The translations under genes were made by a program, and so were the position numbers. A stretch of DNA of 64,000 nucleotides from Trichodelitschia bisporula (lineage: Eukaryota > Ascomycota > Dothideomycetes > Phaeotrichales > Phaeotrichaceae): contig ML996694.1 of the NCBI GenBank assembly GCA_010356995.1, positions 1,105,902-1,169,901 of the forward strand, in the 5' to 3' direction. Below, piece by piece: positions 47,316-58,699 of the stretch (its first letter is position 1; each line of letters starts with the position of its first letter). The notes below the pieces were generated by a model, which was given only the letters and a program-made list of their open reading frames with translations, ran no database searches and had not been told where the DNA came from.

Positions 47316-47404
47316 TGTTGCGGGAGGGGGGTTGTGAGGGTGTGTAGAGAGGGGAGAACGGGGTGAGGTTTGGGAGACGCGAAGTTTGCGAAAGTCGCTG
47401 GGTC

Positions 47405-47430
47405 AAATTTTTTGATGAGGCTGAGATGAG
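47405..47430. promoter_or_regulatory. PAC-like and RRPE-like motifs upstream of SRP40
   Basis: AAATTTTTTGA (RRPE-like) at 47405-47415 abuts GATGAG (PAC core) at 47414-47419, with a second GATGAG at 47425-47430, all 90-115 bp upstream of the SRP40 ATG. In yeasts PAC and RRPE mark ribosome-biogenesis genes. Confidence 0.45.
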
Positions 47431-47924
47431 TGGCTGGTGTGTTATCTGTGGCTTAGTTACTAGGGAGCTAGGCTAGCTTGGGGTTAGCGGGTATCGGCGG
47501 AGCTTTTCCCTTTATGCCTCAGGCACCCTGTCTGAACCCTGTCCCGTCAGGAGCGGAGACAGGTGCAGGTTTGGGCGAGACGCCAAAGGAGACATCGAAC
47601 GGGAAGACTATCGCCACCATTGTCGGGACCATTGTCCATTGCGTCATCTCGCGATACTGGAAACACAAGGCTCTACAGCTTCACAGCTCTCTCTTCTCTG
47701 CTACACCGGCTACCACCTTCCCCTCCACCCACCAGCGTACCCCCCCGTAGCCCACCCGTCCCATCTCGCACCCGCCCAACACCGCTCAACCCCCGCCACG
47801 GCATCGCGGATTGCTGCCGTAACGCCCATACACGAACCATGCTGAAGAGCAGGAGCATCGACCTATTGTAACGGAGTCCGCGGTCGCACACGCTTCCCCG
47901 CATCGTCGGACACCGCGGGCAAAC

Positions 47925-50900
47925 ATGGACGCCAACGACCGCCGCCAGTGGCAGCCAGGCCTGCCCAACGGCCCCGCGTCTGGCATGCGGCCTATGCCTC
48001 CTCGCGGCGCTCTTCCCCATAGTGGTCCCTCCTCTGCTGGTCCGCCTTCTGCTGGTCCCCCCTCTGCTGGGTTTGCGCCGTCGATTACCTCCTCGGCGAC
48101 GGGCAGCCAGTTCGGCGCGGGCAGTCAGAGCAGCATCAGCCGCGCGGAGCGGTTTGAGGATGAGAAAAGACGCATTATTGATAGTTGTTTTGTGAAGCAG
48201 GATGAGAGTGGGCAGCGTATGTTGTGCGCCGTTGCGCTGTGTCGTTGCTGATCTTGGTAGTGGTCGAGAGCTACATCATCCATATCCGTGTGACTGAGGA
48301 CGCGCAGTATCCCCAGACACCTGCCCCGCCGACGTCAGCGCCAAACAACAAAAAGGAGCGCACGATTATCGTTGCTGTTCGTAATACCGGCCGTGTGCAC
48401 ATGCACAAGGCGCGCGAGAATCCAAACCGCTCGTACTCGATCGGCAAGACGTGGAATCTCGAGGACTTGACTGCTATCAAGTCGTTCGAGTACCTAACCC
48501 CGCGGAGCGACGAAGAGGCGCAGTTGAAAGAGTGGGCGGGCGACACGGGCTTCACAGTCACGCTCGCGAAGCCCTATTACTGGGAGTCCAGCACCTCCAA
48601 GGAGAAAGACTTCTTCATCGCCAGCCTAATCAAGATCTACCGCAAATACACCCAGGGCAAAGTCCCCGAACTCATCGGCTTTTCCCCGCGCGAAATGGAC
48701 CAAATCCTCGGCGCAGGCCAGTCTCGCGGCCCATCATCCGGCTCGCCCGCACGTCCTCCCCCCTTTGCCCAGCGCGCAGATGCCCGCGGCCCGCCCTCCA
48801 TCCCCAGCAGCACTGAATCACCACCCCCAGACTCTGCCCGCCGCCCACCGGGCTCCAGCTCCAGCGACCGCCCCTTCCGCCCGCCGTACGCGCAAAACGC
48901 GCGCCCCGCTTCGCCCGGCCCCGGCGCGCCCCCGAGCGCATACACCGAGCCGCGCCAGCTCCGTCCACGGCAATCCAGGGAAGCAGAGCTGCGCCAGCCC
49001 CCGAGCCGCGAGCAGGTGCGCTCGCCCGGCCTGCCCCCGCCGCGCCTCATGCCGCAGCAGCCTGACCCGCCGGAGCGTCAGCGTACGCCTGATTCGCTTA
49101 TGATTGGCGGGGGACGGGGGGTGCCTGCTCCGTCGAGGAGCCCGGAACAGAGGAAGCCGTATGCGCCGCCGGAGAGGAAGGAGGAGACGGGTGTTAATGG
49201 GAATGGGTTGGGGATTTCGGGGAGTGCGGGGGAGAGGTGGAAGCAGAATGGGGCGTCGCCGGAGGGGGGAAATTTGACGGCTAGGCGTGTGGCGGCCAAT
49301 CCGAGTCCGTTGAAGGCGGAGGTGAATGGGAGGGATGAGGCTAGGGAGCCGAAGGTTCCGGTGCCGGAGAGGAGGCGGCCGGCGATGGCTGCGCAAGTTC
49401 AGCAAAAACCAGCGCAGGCAAACGGCGCGCAAACTGGCTTCCGCCCGCCTAGTGCATCGAGCGGCGTAAAGGCCGAGCAACCGCAGCAACCACAGCAGCC
49501 GCAACCGCAACGACCTTCAGTACAAGCCGAAACGCTTAGCTCCGCCAGCATCAAGGCCAAAACCGAGCGCACTCCCGGTGCATTTGTCACGACGCCTTCG
49601 CCGGCAGAGCAAGAACAAAAAGCGCTTGTACCTCCACCCCTCCAACCTCCAAAACCCAAAGACGAACCCGCTCCCCTCAAACCCAGCATCGACAAAAAGC
49701 TACCCCAACCCGCACCTACCCTACCAGTGGAACCCGAACCCAAAATGCCACCGAAACCCGCAGACCCCACCCCCATCCCCGCCGCAGAACCGAAAGAAGA
49801 TGCCGCCAAGCCCACCGCCGCCGACGGCGAAGACGACGCCTCGCGCCCCGGCCTCGGCCGCATGTTCGGCGGCAACAAGCGCACGGCCAAAGACCTGTTC
49901 AAAACCGCCGCGTCCGCATACGGCGCCTTTGTCCCGCGGGCCGGCGGCGCGGCGGCGAAGTTACGGGCTCAGGCTGAGCCGAAGGGGGGGGAGCCGGATG
50001 GGATTAGTGGTGTGGTGCCGGCGCCGAGTTTGGTGAGGGTTGCGACGGATGAGAGTGCGAAGTTTGCGAGTCCGACGGAGACGCTGAAGGAGAGTGCGAA
50101 GGAGGGCTCGATTCAGGGGACGCCGACGGAGAAGGTTGCGAGTGCGGGGTTGCCGGAGGTTACGGTTAGTAGTCCGTTGACGCCGGATGCGAGTAAGAGC
50201 TTGCCGCTGTTGCCGCAGCCGCAGGAGGTGAAGTCGGTGGAGGAGGCGAAGGCGCCGACGCCGAGTGCGGTGGCGAGTGCGGCGGCTAGTGCGGCGGCTA
50301 GTGCAGCGGCCAGCGCGGCGCAGAAGAAGATTAAGTTGGCGGAGGAAGAGGCGGCGAGGCGTAAGAAGCAGCGCTCGGCGCAGCAGAATAAGTATCTGGT
50401 TACGCTGGGCGTAGATCCTTCGCTGTTCGAAGAGCGGGGCCTGGACTTTGAGAATGCGCTTGAGGACTTTGGGTGGAAGGGGAGCGCATTCCAGGCGAAG
50501 AATCTCGACACGCTTGAGGCGGATATCCGACGTGAAATCAGCCGCGTCGAAGCAGGGAGCTGGCTCGGCCATCTGGAGCAGAAGGACGAGCGTGTCGAGG
50601 CGGTGGAGCACCTGCTCGACCGCGCTATTGCGGAGTGTGATGAGCTCGAGGGCTTGTTGACACTGTATAGCGTCGAGCTGAGCGTACGTTTTGCCCCCCC
50701 TCCCCGTACTAACGATAAGGCTAACTCCGCGCAGAGCCTCAACGAGGACATCGCCTTCATCGAAGCCCAATCCCAAGGCCTGCAAGTCCAAACCGCCAAC
50801 CAAAAACTCCTGCAAACCGAGCTGCAAGCTCTAATTCAAACCATTTCTATAACCCCGCAGGAACTAGAGCCGCTGAAGCGCGCCTCCCCCAGCACGCCTG

Positions 50901-52853
50901 AGGGCTTGGAGGCGATTGAGCGCGCCCTCCTCGCGCTGTACAAGGCCATGACGACGATAAACCCGCAAATCAGACAGATTAACGCCGTCCCCGCGCGCAC
51001 CTCGCTGTCGAACACCGAGCTAAGCACCATGTCCGCGCTGCAGGACAAAAACGCACAGTACCTAGCCGAAACGGCTACCTTCCTCGACCGCCTCAAACTC
51101 TTCCTGGACATGACCTTCGGCGCCGCGCTGCTCGACGCCCGCGACGCGGCCGCCAAGCTGCCCCCTACGTCTACGTCTAAGCTCTCGGTCGAGGCACACG
51201 ATGTCGGGAGAGCGGCGCTGTGGAAATACTCGCCGCTTATGTTGTTTGCGAAGGAGGTCGATCCTGGGACGTGGGATTTGTTGCTTAGGATGTATACCGC
51301 GCGGGCGCGCGTCCTCTACGCTGACGAAATCCGCGATGCAGCGCATGCGTGGCGCAGAATGGCAAGGAAGCCGAGTGGGGATGAGGCGGATATTTTGTTC
51401 ACGAGCGCGGAGCGGGAGACCGAGGGGTTGACTACCACGGCCCGCAAGCTTACGGTTAAGCGCTCTCAGACGCTGGCCCGCGGCTTACGTGCGGCAAGCG
51501 GGGATAAAGAGAAGGACAAACCCCGCGCCGCCGCGGCGTCGGGGTCGCTGGCGCCGTACGAGGCCTTCGCCGGTCTCCTCGACGACCTGGTCCCGCTCAT
51601 CGTGACCGAGCAGAATTTCCTCGTGTCCTTCTTCCACGCGAGCTCTGCCTCTTCGGGGGATTTCGCAGACGCGCTTGCCGTGGGACCGCCCGAGGCGCGG
51701 CGCGGACCGGACTTGTACGCGAGGCGCATCTTTGAGTTGGATAGGGATATGGCAAGGCGGGTTGCCGATCTGATGGGAGATATGTTCGCGTGCCTGCCTC
51801 AAGAGCTGGGTGGCGGGGTGGAGTGGGCGCTGAGGGCGGATGCGCTCCAGGGGGTAGGGATGATGGGAGCTTTGCAGCGGCATGCGCGGGCGTTGGAGGA
51901 GAGTAATCAGGATTTTGCGGTTAGGGCTTTGGGGACGTTGATTGCAAGACTAAGGGGTTTGTGGGATCGGTTTGTGGACGAGCAGTTGCGGGCGGTGGAG
52001 GAGACGAGGGTGCGGATTAAGAAACGGCGGGGGGTGTGCGGGTTTGTTAAAGTTTTTCCGGCGTTTGTGGGGGCGGTGGAGGGGATGTTGCCCCCCTCCA
52101 GCGAGGAGGGGGCGGGGGAGAGTGAGGTGAGAGCGTTGGTGGATAAGAGTTATGAGAGGTTGGTTGGGGGGATGTTTGACAGTTTGAGGGTTATTGCGAA
52201 GGAGGGCCCGGGGGCGGGGGGGGGTGGGGGGGATCCTGAGGATAAGGAGGCGTTGAATTATCATATTCTCTTGATTGAGAATATGCATCATGTGGTGGAG
52301 GAGGTGGATGCGAGAGGGAATGGGGTGTTGGAGGAGGCGAGGAGGGAGGCGAGGGAGGAACTTGAGGGGCATTTGGGGGCGTATGTGGATGCGGTTATTA
52401 GGAGGGGGTTGGGGAAGGTCATGGTACGTTTTAGCCGAGCCGTTAGGCGAGGCGGTATGATGCTGGATATAATACTGACGCATGCAGGACTTCACCGAAT
52501 CCCTCTCCCACGCCCTCGCCGCCCTCCCTGCCGGCACACCGCCCTCCACCCTAGCCAGCCGGCCCTCCTTCTCCCGCCCCGCATTCCGCAAGCTGGTCCA
52601 GGCACACGACGGCAAGGAGTTAAGGCGCGGTATCGAGGCGCTGCGCAAACGCGTTGAGAAACATTTCGCCGAAGGGGATGAGCCGGGGTTGTCTTCTAGG
52701 CTCGTGGGTGTTGTGTTGGGTGCGTGTGAGCGCGCGTATGGGGAGGCGTTGGAGCGCGTGGCGGAGGTGGCGAGGGAGGTGTATGAGGGCGAAGAGGGGA
52801 CTGGCTTAGGGGGGAGGGAGGAGGTGGGGAGGTGGTTTCGGGGGGGGAGGTAG
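47925..52853 (+). CDS. SEC3: Exocyst complex subunit Sec3
   Basis: Four exons (47925-48216, 48261-50683, 50735-52423, 52488-52853; introns of 44, 51 and 64 bp) give 1589 residues. The N-terminal PIP2/Rho-binding PH-like domain is at about 80-220 (RRIIDSCFVKQDESGQLVES, then YIIHIRVTEDAQYPQ and ERTIIVAVRNTGRVHMHK). A Pro/Ala/Gln-rich disordered linker of about 500 residues follows. Then come the conserved coiled-coil and rod part (QQNKYLVTLGVDPSLFEERG, GSWLGHLEQKDERVEAVEHL) and the helical C-terminal Sec3 domain. Sec3 marks exocytosis sites on the plasma membrane and tethers secretory vesicles with the other seven subunits. The 51-bp intron at 50684-50734 has no stop and a length divisible by three, so retention would add 17 residues. 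Confidence 0.93.
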
Positions 52854-53150
52854 GGGGGGCTTCTGGGTAAAGAGAGGGTGAGGGTACATGGTGGGGGAAG
52901 GGGGGGGTGGGACGCGGGTTCATGTGCATGCATAGGCAGGTGGTATGGTTTGCGTTGCGTTTGGCTAGCTATGGATCTGTCTGTTCGTTTTCATGTCTTC
53001 ATTGCGTGTCTTCATTTCGTCGTCGTGATGTCCTCGTACCGGTTAGTTCTAGTCTTCGACTGCGGACTCGCCCTGCCCCTTGCCTCCATCTTTGTCGGCG
53101 CTGAATCTGCGGGGTGGTTAGAGGGGAAGGTGGGGGTGGGTAAGGGGACG

Positions 53151-54571
53151 TTACCGCTTCAGCACGCGCTCGATGCCATCGAGTCCTTTTTCTAGGATTT
53201 CCATGCGGGGGCCGTAGGACAGGCGGACGAAGTCTGCGTTCGTTAGCTCAGCCTCGTCTCGCCCAGCCCAGCCTTGCCCTCCTCCTCCCCATCTCAAACC
53301 ACAAAAAAAGGGGAAAACTAAAGAGAGAATAACTTACGATGACAGGGACTATCAAAAAGATCCCTCCTCTTACTCGGATTCAAATCAAAAAAGATCCCCG
53401 GCACAACAATAACCTTCTCCTCCAGACACGCCTGGAAGAAATTCAACCCATCGTTAATCTTCTCCGGCAAGCAGCGCAGATCCAACCACAGGTAAAACGT
53501 GCTATTCGGCACGAAGCGCTCCTCGATTTCAAACCCCATGTCCCGCAGCCGTTTAATCACATAATCCCTCTTATCGCGGAAATGCCGCTGCAGCGCACGC
53601 ATCTCGTTGCGCACAAGCGGCGGATCCAGCATCGCAACCGCCGCTTCCTGGAAGGGCACATTTGTTCCCCCGTCCAGATAGCTCCCGCAGCTCCCCAGGG
53701 CCTTGATCCACGCCTTGGGTCCGACGATCCAGGCAACGCGCCACCCGGGGAGGCGGAAACGTTTCGTAAGCCCATCCACAATCAACACGTCGTCCTTCTC
53801 GACATCGCAGATGTTGTCCGCAGCGCTAATCACCGTCCCATCGCAGTCCGTCGTGTAATTGTACCCGCCGTAGAACTCGTCCATGATGAGCGTGGCCCGC
53901 TCACGACAGATATCTTGTATCTTCGCCAACTCCGGGTTTGTGGTTACGCGGCCCGTTGGGTTCCGCGGATTGGAGGTTAGGATTACGCTGGTGCCGCGTG
54001 CGATTTCGGAGGCGATGAGGGAGGAGTGGATGGAGTAATTGTCCTCTCGTTCCAGTGGTACCGGGATGGTGCCGAAGTTGCGGAAGAGCGACAGCATCTC
54101 GCTGTACGCCGTATAATCCGGCACGAAGAAACCAAGGTACGCCTGTCCCAGCACGGCCGCGATGCGAATCAACCCCGCTCGCCCGCCCGGTACGATGCAC
54201 ACGTTCTCCCAGGTATACTGACTCTCTTTCCCCGCCCTGTGATGCGCGTTGTATAGATTTGCGACAGCGGCGCGGAGGGGCTTGATGCCGGCTGTAGGAC
54301 CGTATTCGCGGCTTGATACGGGGAGGGGGAGCGAGGTGGGCCGCGGGAAGGAGCCGGGGATGGAGTCTTCGGCTTCGGGGGCGCCTTGGCCCAGGTTCGA
54401 CCAGGTTTCGGGGGAGTCGAGGTAGCCGTGCTCGTAGGCGCGTTCGCTGGTCCAGACTACGCCGGTGGAGGCGCGGGTGGGGTCGAGGCCGGCGTGGGGC
54501 TTGTGGCCTTCGTGGGCGGTGCGGAAGGCGAGGTGGATTGTGGAGTTGGATTCTGGAGGCGTGGTTGGCAC
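53151..54571 (-). CDS. PLP-dependent class I/II aminotransferase, start codon uncertain
   Basis: Two exons (54571-53338, 53233-53151; 104-bp intron) give 438 residues. Family motifs: NLGQGAPE, SREYGPTAGIKPLRAAVANL, the substrate/PLP loop SNPRNPTGR, DEFYGGYNY, the PLP-binding Lys in DGLTKRFRLPGWRVAW, and the C-terminal Arg region FVRLSYGPRMEILEKGLDGI completed by the second exon. The substrate cannot be told; the fold also includes ACC-synthase-like enzymes. The 5' end is odd. The frame opens at 54571 with GTG, an in-frame stop lies about 48 bp upstream inside a minisatellite, and the first in-frame ATG is near residue 159, after conserved sequence. The likely causes are a start lost to GTG, a non-AUG start, a missed 5' exon or an assembly error. 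Confidence 0.85.
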
Positions 54572-54610
54572 GGCGTTTGGGGAGAGGGAGTTGAGAAGAG
54601 GGATGGGGTG

Positions 54611-54850
54611 CAGGATTTAAGGATACAGGATTGAGAGATGCAGGATTTAAGGATACAGGATTGAGGGATACAGGATTTAAGGATACAGAATTGAGGGATA
54701 CAGGAATTAAGGATACAGGATTGAGGGATACAGGAATTAAGGATACAGGATTGAGGGATACAGGAATTAAGGATAGAGGATTGAGGGATACAGGAATTAA
54801 GGATACAGGATTGAGGGATGTAGGATTTAAGGATACAGGATTGAGGCATG
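54611..54850. repeat. 30-bp minisatellite, eight copies, upstream of the aminotransferase
   Basis: Unit caggaattaaggata followed by caggattgagggata, eight copies in register with few substitutions; each unit is itself two diverged 15-mers. It begins 40 bp upstream of the aminotransferase frame and so lies in its promoter or leader. Because 30 is divisible by three it creates spurious decapeptide-repeat ORFs on both strands. Confidence 0.95.
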
Positions 54851-55620
54851 CAGGAGATAAAGATGACTTTGGGGATTGGAGGAGTTGGAGGTGCTAGAGA
54901 TTACAGAGAGCAGAGGGAACTTGGCGAGGCTGAGGAGGGGTGCGCGGGTGAGGGATGGGGAAAGGGAACGGTGAAGGACGGTACCATTTGTAGAGAAGCG
55001 GCGTTCGCGCGCAGGCATTGGATTTTCATTCTTGTGTTCAGACATCGTGGGCGAAGAGGGGGAAGAAAACAGATTCACAACGGTCAAAGATAATCACCAA
55101 CTGAGGGGCAAGAGCGGTCATTCAAATAGGCCTTGGAGGGGTTGTTTGTCCAGTGCGACTCAGGGCAGCACGATGGCATCATCAAGGGTTCTGGTTGGCT
55201 ACATAAGGCAAAAGAAGTATTGCCTACCTGCATGCGGTTGGAGGATGGAATGTTTCCGACGGCATTTGACGGCATTTGGAGTATGCAGGGCGTTTACTAC
55301 GTAGCGAGGTGTGCGCGTGGGGGGGGAGGAGCGGGATGAGGGGGATGGGGAAGATGTAAGCTTTGGTGCGCGATAATGGTTGCTGTGTGCCAGTTAGTAA
55401 ATATGGAAGCAAGTGGTGAAGCTGGTGATGGTTGGCATGGCCGTATGAGTTTATATCGGGTAATGATCGCCCTAATGCGCGGTTAGCTGCGAGTGGCTGG
55501 TGAAGAAGTGGCTGAGGATATGCGCGATCCTTGGCAGATGCTTCTCATGTGGCTAGATGTGGCTAGATGTGGCTAGTGAAGCTGCAATCCTCCGGAGCTG
55601 CTGTCCAATCAATCACGTCA

Positions 55621-55667
55621 GCTCTCCCCAGCTCTCTCCAGCTCTCTCCAGCTCTCTCCAGCTCTCC
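55621..55667. repeat. 10-bp tandem repeat gctctctcca
   Basis: About 4.5 nearly perfect copies, non-coding. Confidence 0.85.
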
Positions 55668-55742
55668 AATCGATCACCTCCCTCTTACCTCTTCGCCCCG
55701 CCATTCCCCACGCCAGCGGGCCTGTCGAGTGGTCACTTGAAA

Positions 55743-55781
55743 AGCAAGAAAGCAAGAAAGCAAGAAAGCAAGAGAGCAAGA
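55743..55781. repeat. 8-bp purine tandem repeat aagaaagc
   Basis: About five copies, the last degenerate; non-coding. Confidence 0.8.
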
Positions 55782-56429
55782 GATACGGGACGAGGTAATG
55801 GCCGGAGAATGGACGATGGGTGGTTGATTCGGCGCGTGTTGGTTGCTCGCTTGTCTGCTGCGTGAAGGGGAAGCTCTGCAAAGCAGCTCCCCCCTCTACC
55901 CCCAATAATCATTTCCCGTGCACGACATGTGACCTCGTCTCTTACCCCTCTTTGTCATAGTGTCATAGGTTGTTCCACTCCGCACGGAAAGCCCCCTGTA
56001 GAGTTGCTCCACTGGAGGGATTCATCTTCAAGGATTGGCACAAAGTCACTGCCGTCATACCCCCGCTTTTGCCGCGTAATCCTTCCCGCGGGGACGGCCA
56101 TCACTTTTCCATCAGTGCTTGATCGGTTGAAGAAAAAAGTCCCGCGTCTTGTCCGTCACGTGACCCGCCGCCCCTCAGTCCCTCCCTATTTTGGAGGACT
56201 GCGCCGCTTCCCAGCCCTCCCCCAAGCGCTTCTTTACCACAACCCTTCGTCGTCTTGCTTCACCTTCAACCCACCCTACCAAACCTCAACCTCAACCCCC
56301 GGATAACCTCAAAAAAAACCTCTCTAAACAACCGAACTTTCCACCACACATCACGACCATTAACCTACCATCACGAACAATTGCCCGTCGGCGTAGAGAA
56401 GACTCCCTCCATGAGCCACATCCGCCGCG

Positions 56430-58297
56430 ATGCCCCGAAAGAAACAACCCCCTCAGGCGTCGCCGTACGAAGAACAGCCGTCCTCGACCGTGCAAGGCCA
56501 GCCCGACGAACAAGCAGTATGGAACAACACGAACCCCGCCCTGCCACGCGGCCGCGCGCCCAAAGACAAAGACGCGAAGACAGCGCGCTACACCTGCACC
56601 ACGGTCGACGAGCTCGAGAAACACCTGCGCGAGTACCTGGACAACCCCCCCGCGGAGCCCGCCCACAGCACCTGCGAACTCGAGATCTGGGGCGGCACGC
56701 CCTTCACCGTCACCCTCGGCCCGTCGCAGCCCCACCGCCGCCTCCGCGAGGGCGAGGAGGCGGAACAGGTCGAGACGCAGGTGGTCACGATGACGGTGCT
56801 CGACGCGCTGCACCAGGGGTACGATGCGAAGGAGATGATGCGCGTGCAGCGCGCGGTCGCGAAGCAGTGCATTGCCGCGGTGCAGCGCGTCGACGGATAC
56901 CGCTACTCGTTCCACAATAACTGGCGCAGTCGCGAGGAAAATGCGTACCGGTACTCGTACTACTGCAACGATAGCCTGCTCAACAAGGACCGCGTTGCGA
57001 ACGGCAAGGCGGGGACGCAGGGCAAGCGGCCTACTAAACCGGTGTTCGACTGCAAGGGTATTCTTCATGTTAAGTTCTCGACTACGCGCCAGTGCGTCGA
57101 TGTCATCTACAACCACATCCCGCTGCACGACACGTACGAGGCGCGCGCGCCCCCGCCCCGCCGCGAGGCCAAGCGCCGCGCCGACTGGGAGCAGACCCAC
57201 CCGGGCAAGCCGCGGGAGGAGGGCGACGAGGGCGCCGACCCAGCTGTGCCCGCGCCGCCGGTCCGTGGCCGGAAACGGAGACGCATAGAAGCGCAGCCCG
57301 CGCCGCCGCCGCCAAAGACGTCGCGTGAAAACGACATGCTGCAGGAGAGCCTCAAGTCGCTGCTTGAAATCATCACGGATAAGGAGGAGCCTCCGGTGCC
57401 GGTCCCGCCGACGCCGGATATGCCCAATGCGGCGCAGCCGGGGGTTGAATGTGATATTTGCGTGTCGCAACGCGTACGCGTAAGTTGCTAGTGTACCCGC
57501 GTTTTAAGCTTCGATTAGCTGATGGTGTTATGTTAGTGCGACAGGGCGCATCCCTTCTGCCGCTCCTGCCGCGACCGCGGCTGGCCGTGTTTCTACTCCC
57601 CGCGCGGAGCCGCGCTCCCGCCGTTCCCCGACTCCGACGCCATGCAGCAAAACGCCATCGCCGCGCTGACCATCGCAAACGCAAACGAAGACCTAAAGCG
57701 CGACAACCGCAAACTCATCGACGATCTAGCTACCACGCAAAAAGAGCTCGCAGACTCGCAAACGGCGCTGCACGACTCGCAGGACCGTGTCAGGAAGTTA
57801 GAAGACCAGCTAAGGGTTGAGCAACTCCGCGCCCAACAGGCAGCTCAGCAGGCGCAGGCGGCGCAGCAGCGCGAGCAACAGCAGCGCGAGCAGGCGCAAA
57901 GGGAGCGTGAACAGCGCGAGCAACAGCAGCAGGAACAGCAGGCCAGACACGTCCAGCAGCAGGTCCAGGTGCAACAGGTCCCGCAACCGCAGGTCCAGAC
58001 TCATGTCCCCGCCCCTGAGCGCGCGGCGTCCCGCTCGTCGCACGGGTATATGGCGGGCGTGATGAATGCCCCCGAGCGCTCGCCTATGCTCACGCGCCGC
58101 GGTCCGAGCACAGGGTACGGCGCGAGCGGGGTGCATGGAGGGCATGCGGCGAGTGGAGTGCATACGACGGGAGTGCATGCGACTGGAGTACATACGGGGC
58201 ACGCGGCGAGCGGCGTGCACACGAGCGGCGTGCACACGGGCTATTCGGCGTCCACGGCGCATGCGGCGCATACTGGGCATGCTGCCGTGGCGCAGAC

Positions 58298-58336
<39 letters not shown>

Positions 58337-58541
58337 GGTGTACGCGCAGAGCGAGCAGCCAGTGCAGTGGCGTGGGCGGGGCGCGGAGACGCATCTTGAT
58401 GGGTCGGGGAGGGGGGCACAGCCGGGGTATGCACAGGCTGGGGAGGGACGGGGACAGGGTGTGGGTGGGTGGGCGGCGGGGTATCCGGTTTATGGGCAGG
58501 GGGGGTTGGGGGAGGGGTGGGGGATGAGTTCGTTGCGGTAG
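56430..58541 (+). CDS. Transcription factor with WRKY/GCM1-like domain, internal Zn(II)2Cys6 cluster and polyQ
   Basis: Two exons (56430-57479, 57537-58541; 57-bp intron) give 684 residues. Residues about 145-240 hold a zinc-finger-like domain: FHNNWRSREENAYRYSYYC, then VFDCKGILHVKFS and VDVIYNHIPLHDTYEARAPP. The Cys, Cys, His, His order resembles the WRKY-GCM1/FLYWCH fold; that is inference. A zinc cluster follows with perfect spacing, C341-x2-C344-x6-C351-x6-C358-x2-C361-x6-C368, split by the intron just before C351. Next are a coiled coil (about 395-450), a Gln/Arg-rich stretch, degenerate GVHT/GHAAS repeats and 12 consecutive Gln from a pure CAG run. Zinc cluster plus coiled coil is the Gal4-type dimer arrangement, but here it is in the middle of the protein. 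A nuclear DNA-binding regulator is likely; targets are unknown. The Lys-rich start MPRKKQPPQ follows an overlapping upstream ATG at 56411. Confidence 0.85.
58299..58334 (+). repeat. (CAG)12 coding microsatellite
   Basis: Uninterrupted CAG run encoding 12 Gln in the transcription factor; expected to vary in length between isolates. Confidence 0.95.
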
Positions 58542-58699
58542 GGGGGTGAGGGTGGAGAGGGGATGGGGTTACGAGGGGGAAGGGGGGGGTGGGGGAAGGT
58601 GGAGTTGAGGTGGGGAATTCGGTGTTGAGGTGTTCTTTTTTTTTCGGGCGGGATATTTGATTCAGGAGTTGCTGATTTAGCGGAGCGACGTAGCTGGGG

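Larger units (their letters stand above)
54851..56429. other. Intergenic between aminotransferase and transcription-factor genes
   Basis: 1.6 kb, no gene seen. It holds three short simple repeats: ggctagatgt at about 55549-55578, gctctctcca x4.5 at 55621-55667 and the 8-mer aagaaagc at about 55743-55781. An ATG at 56411 opens a frame overlapping the next gene. Confidence 0.55.

Noticed and set aside
54457-54897. Decapeptide-repeat ORFs on both strands (GIKDTGLRDT and CIPQSCILNS types)
   Set aside because: Produced by the 30-bp minisatellite, whose unit length is divisible by three; the minus frame runs out of frame into the aminotransferase.
56255-56920. 221-codon plus-strand frame overlapping the transcription-factor start
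   Set aside because: Arg/Ala-rich shadow of the real frame; kept only as an overlapping upstream ATG at 56411.
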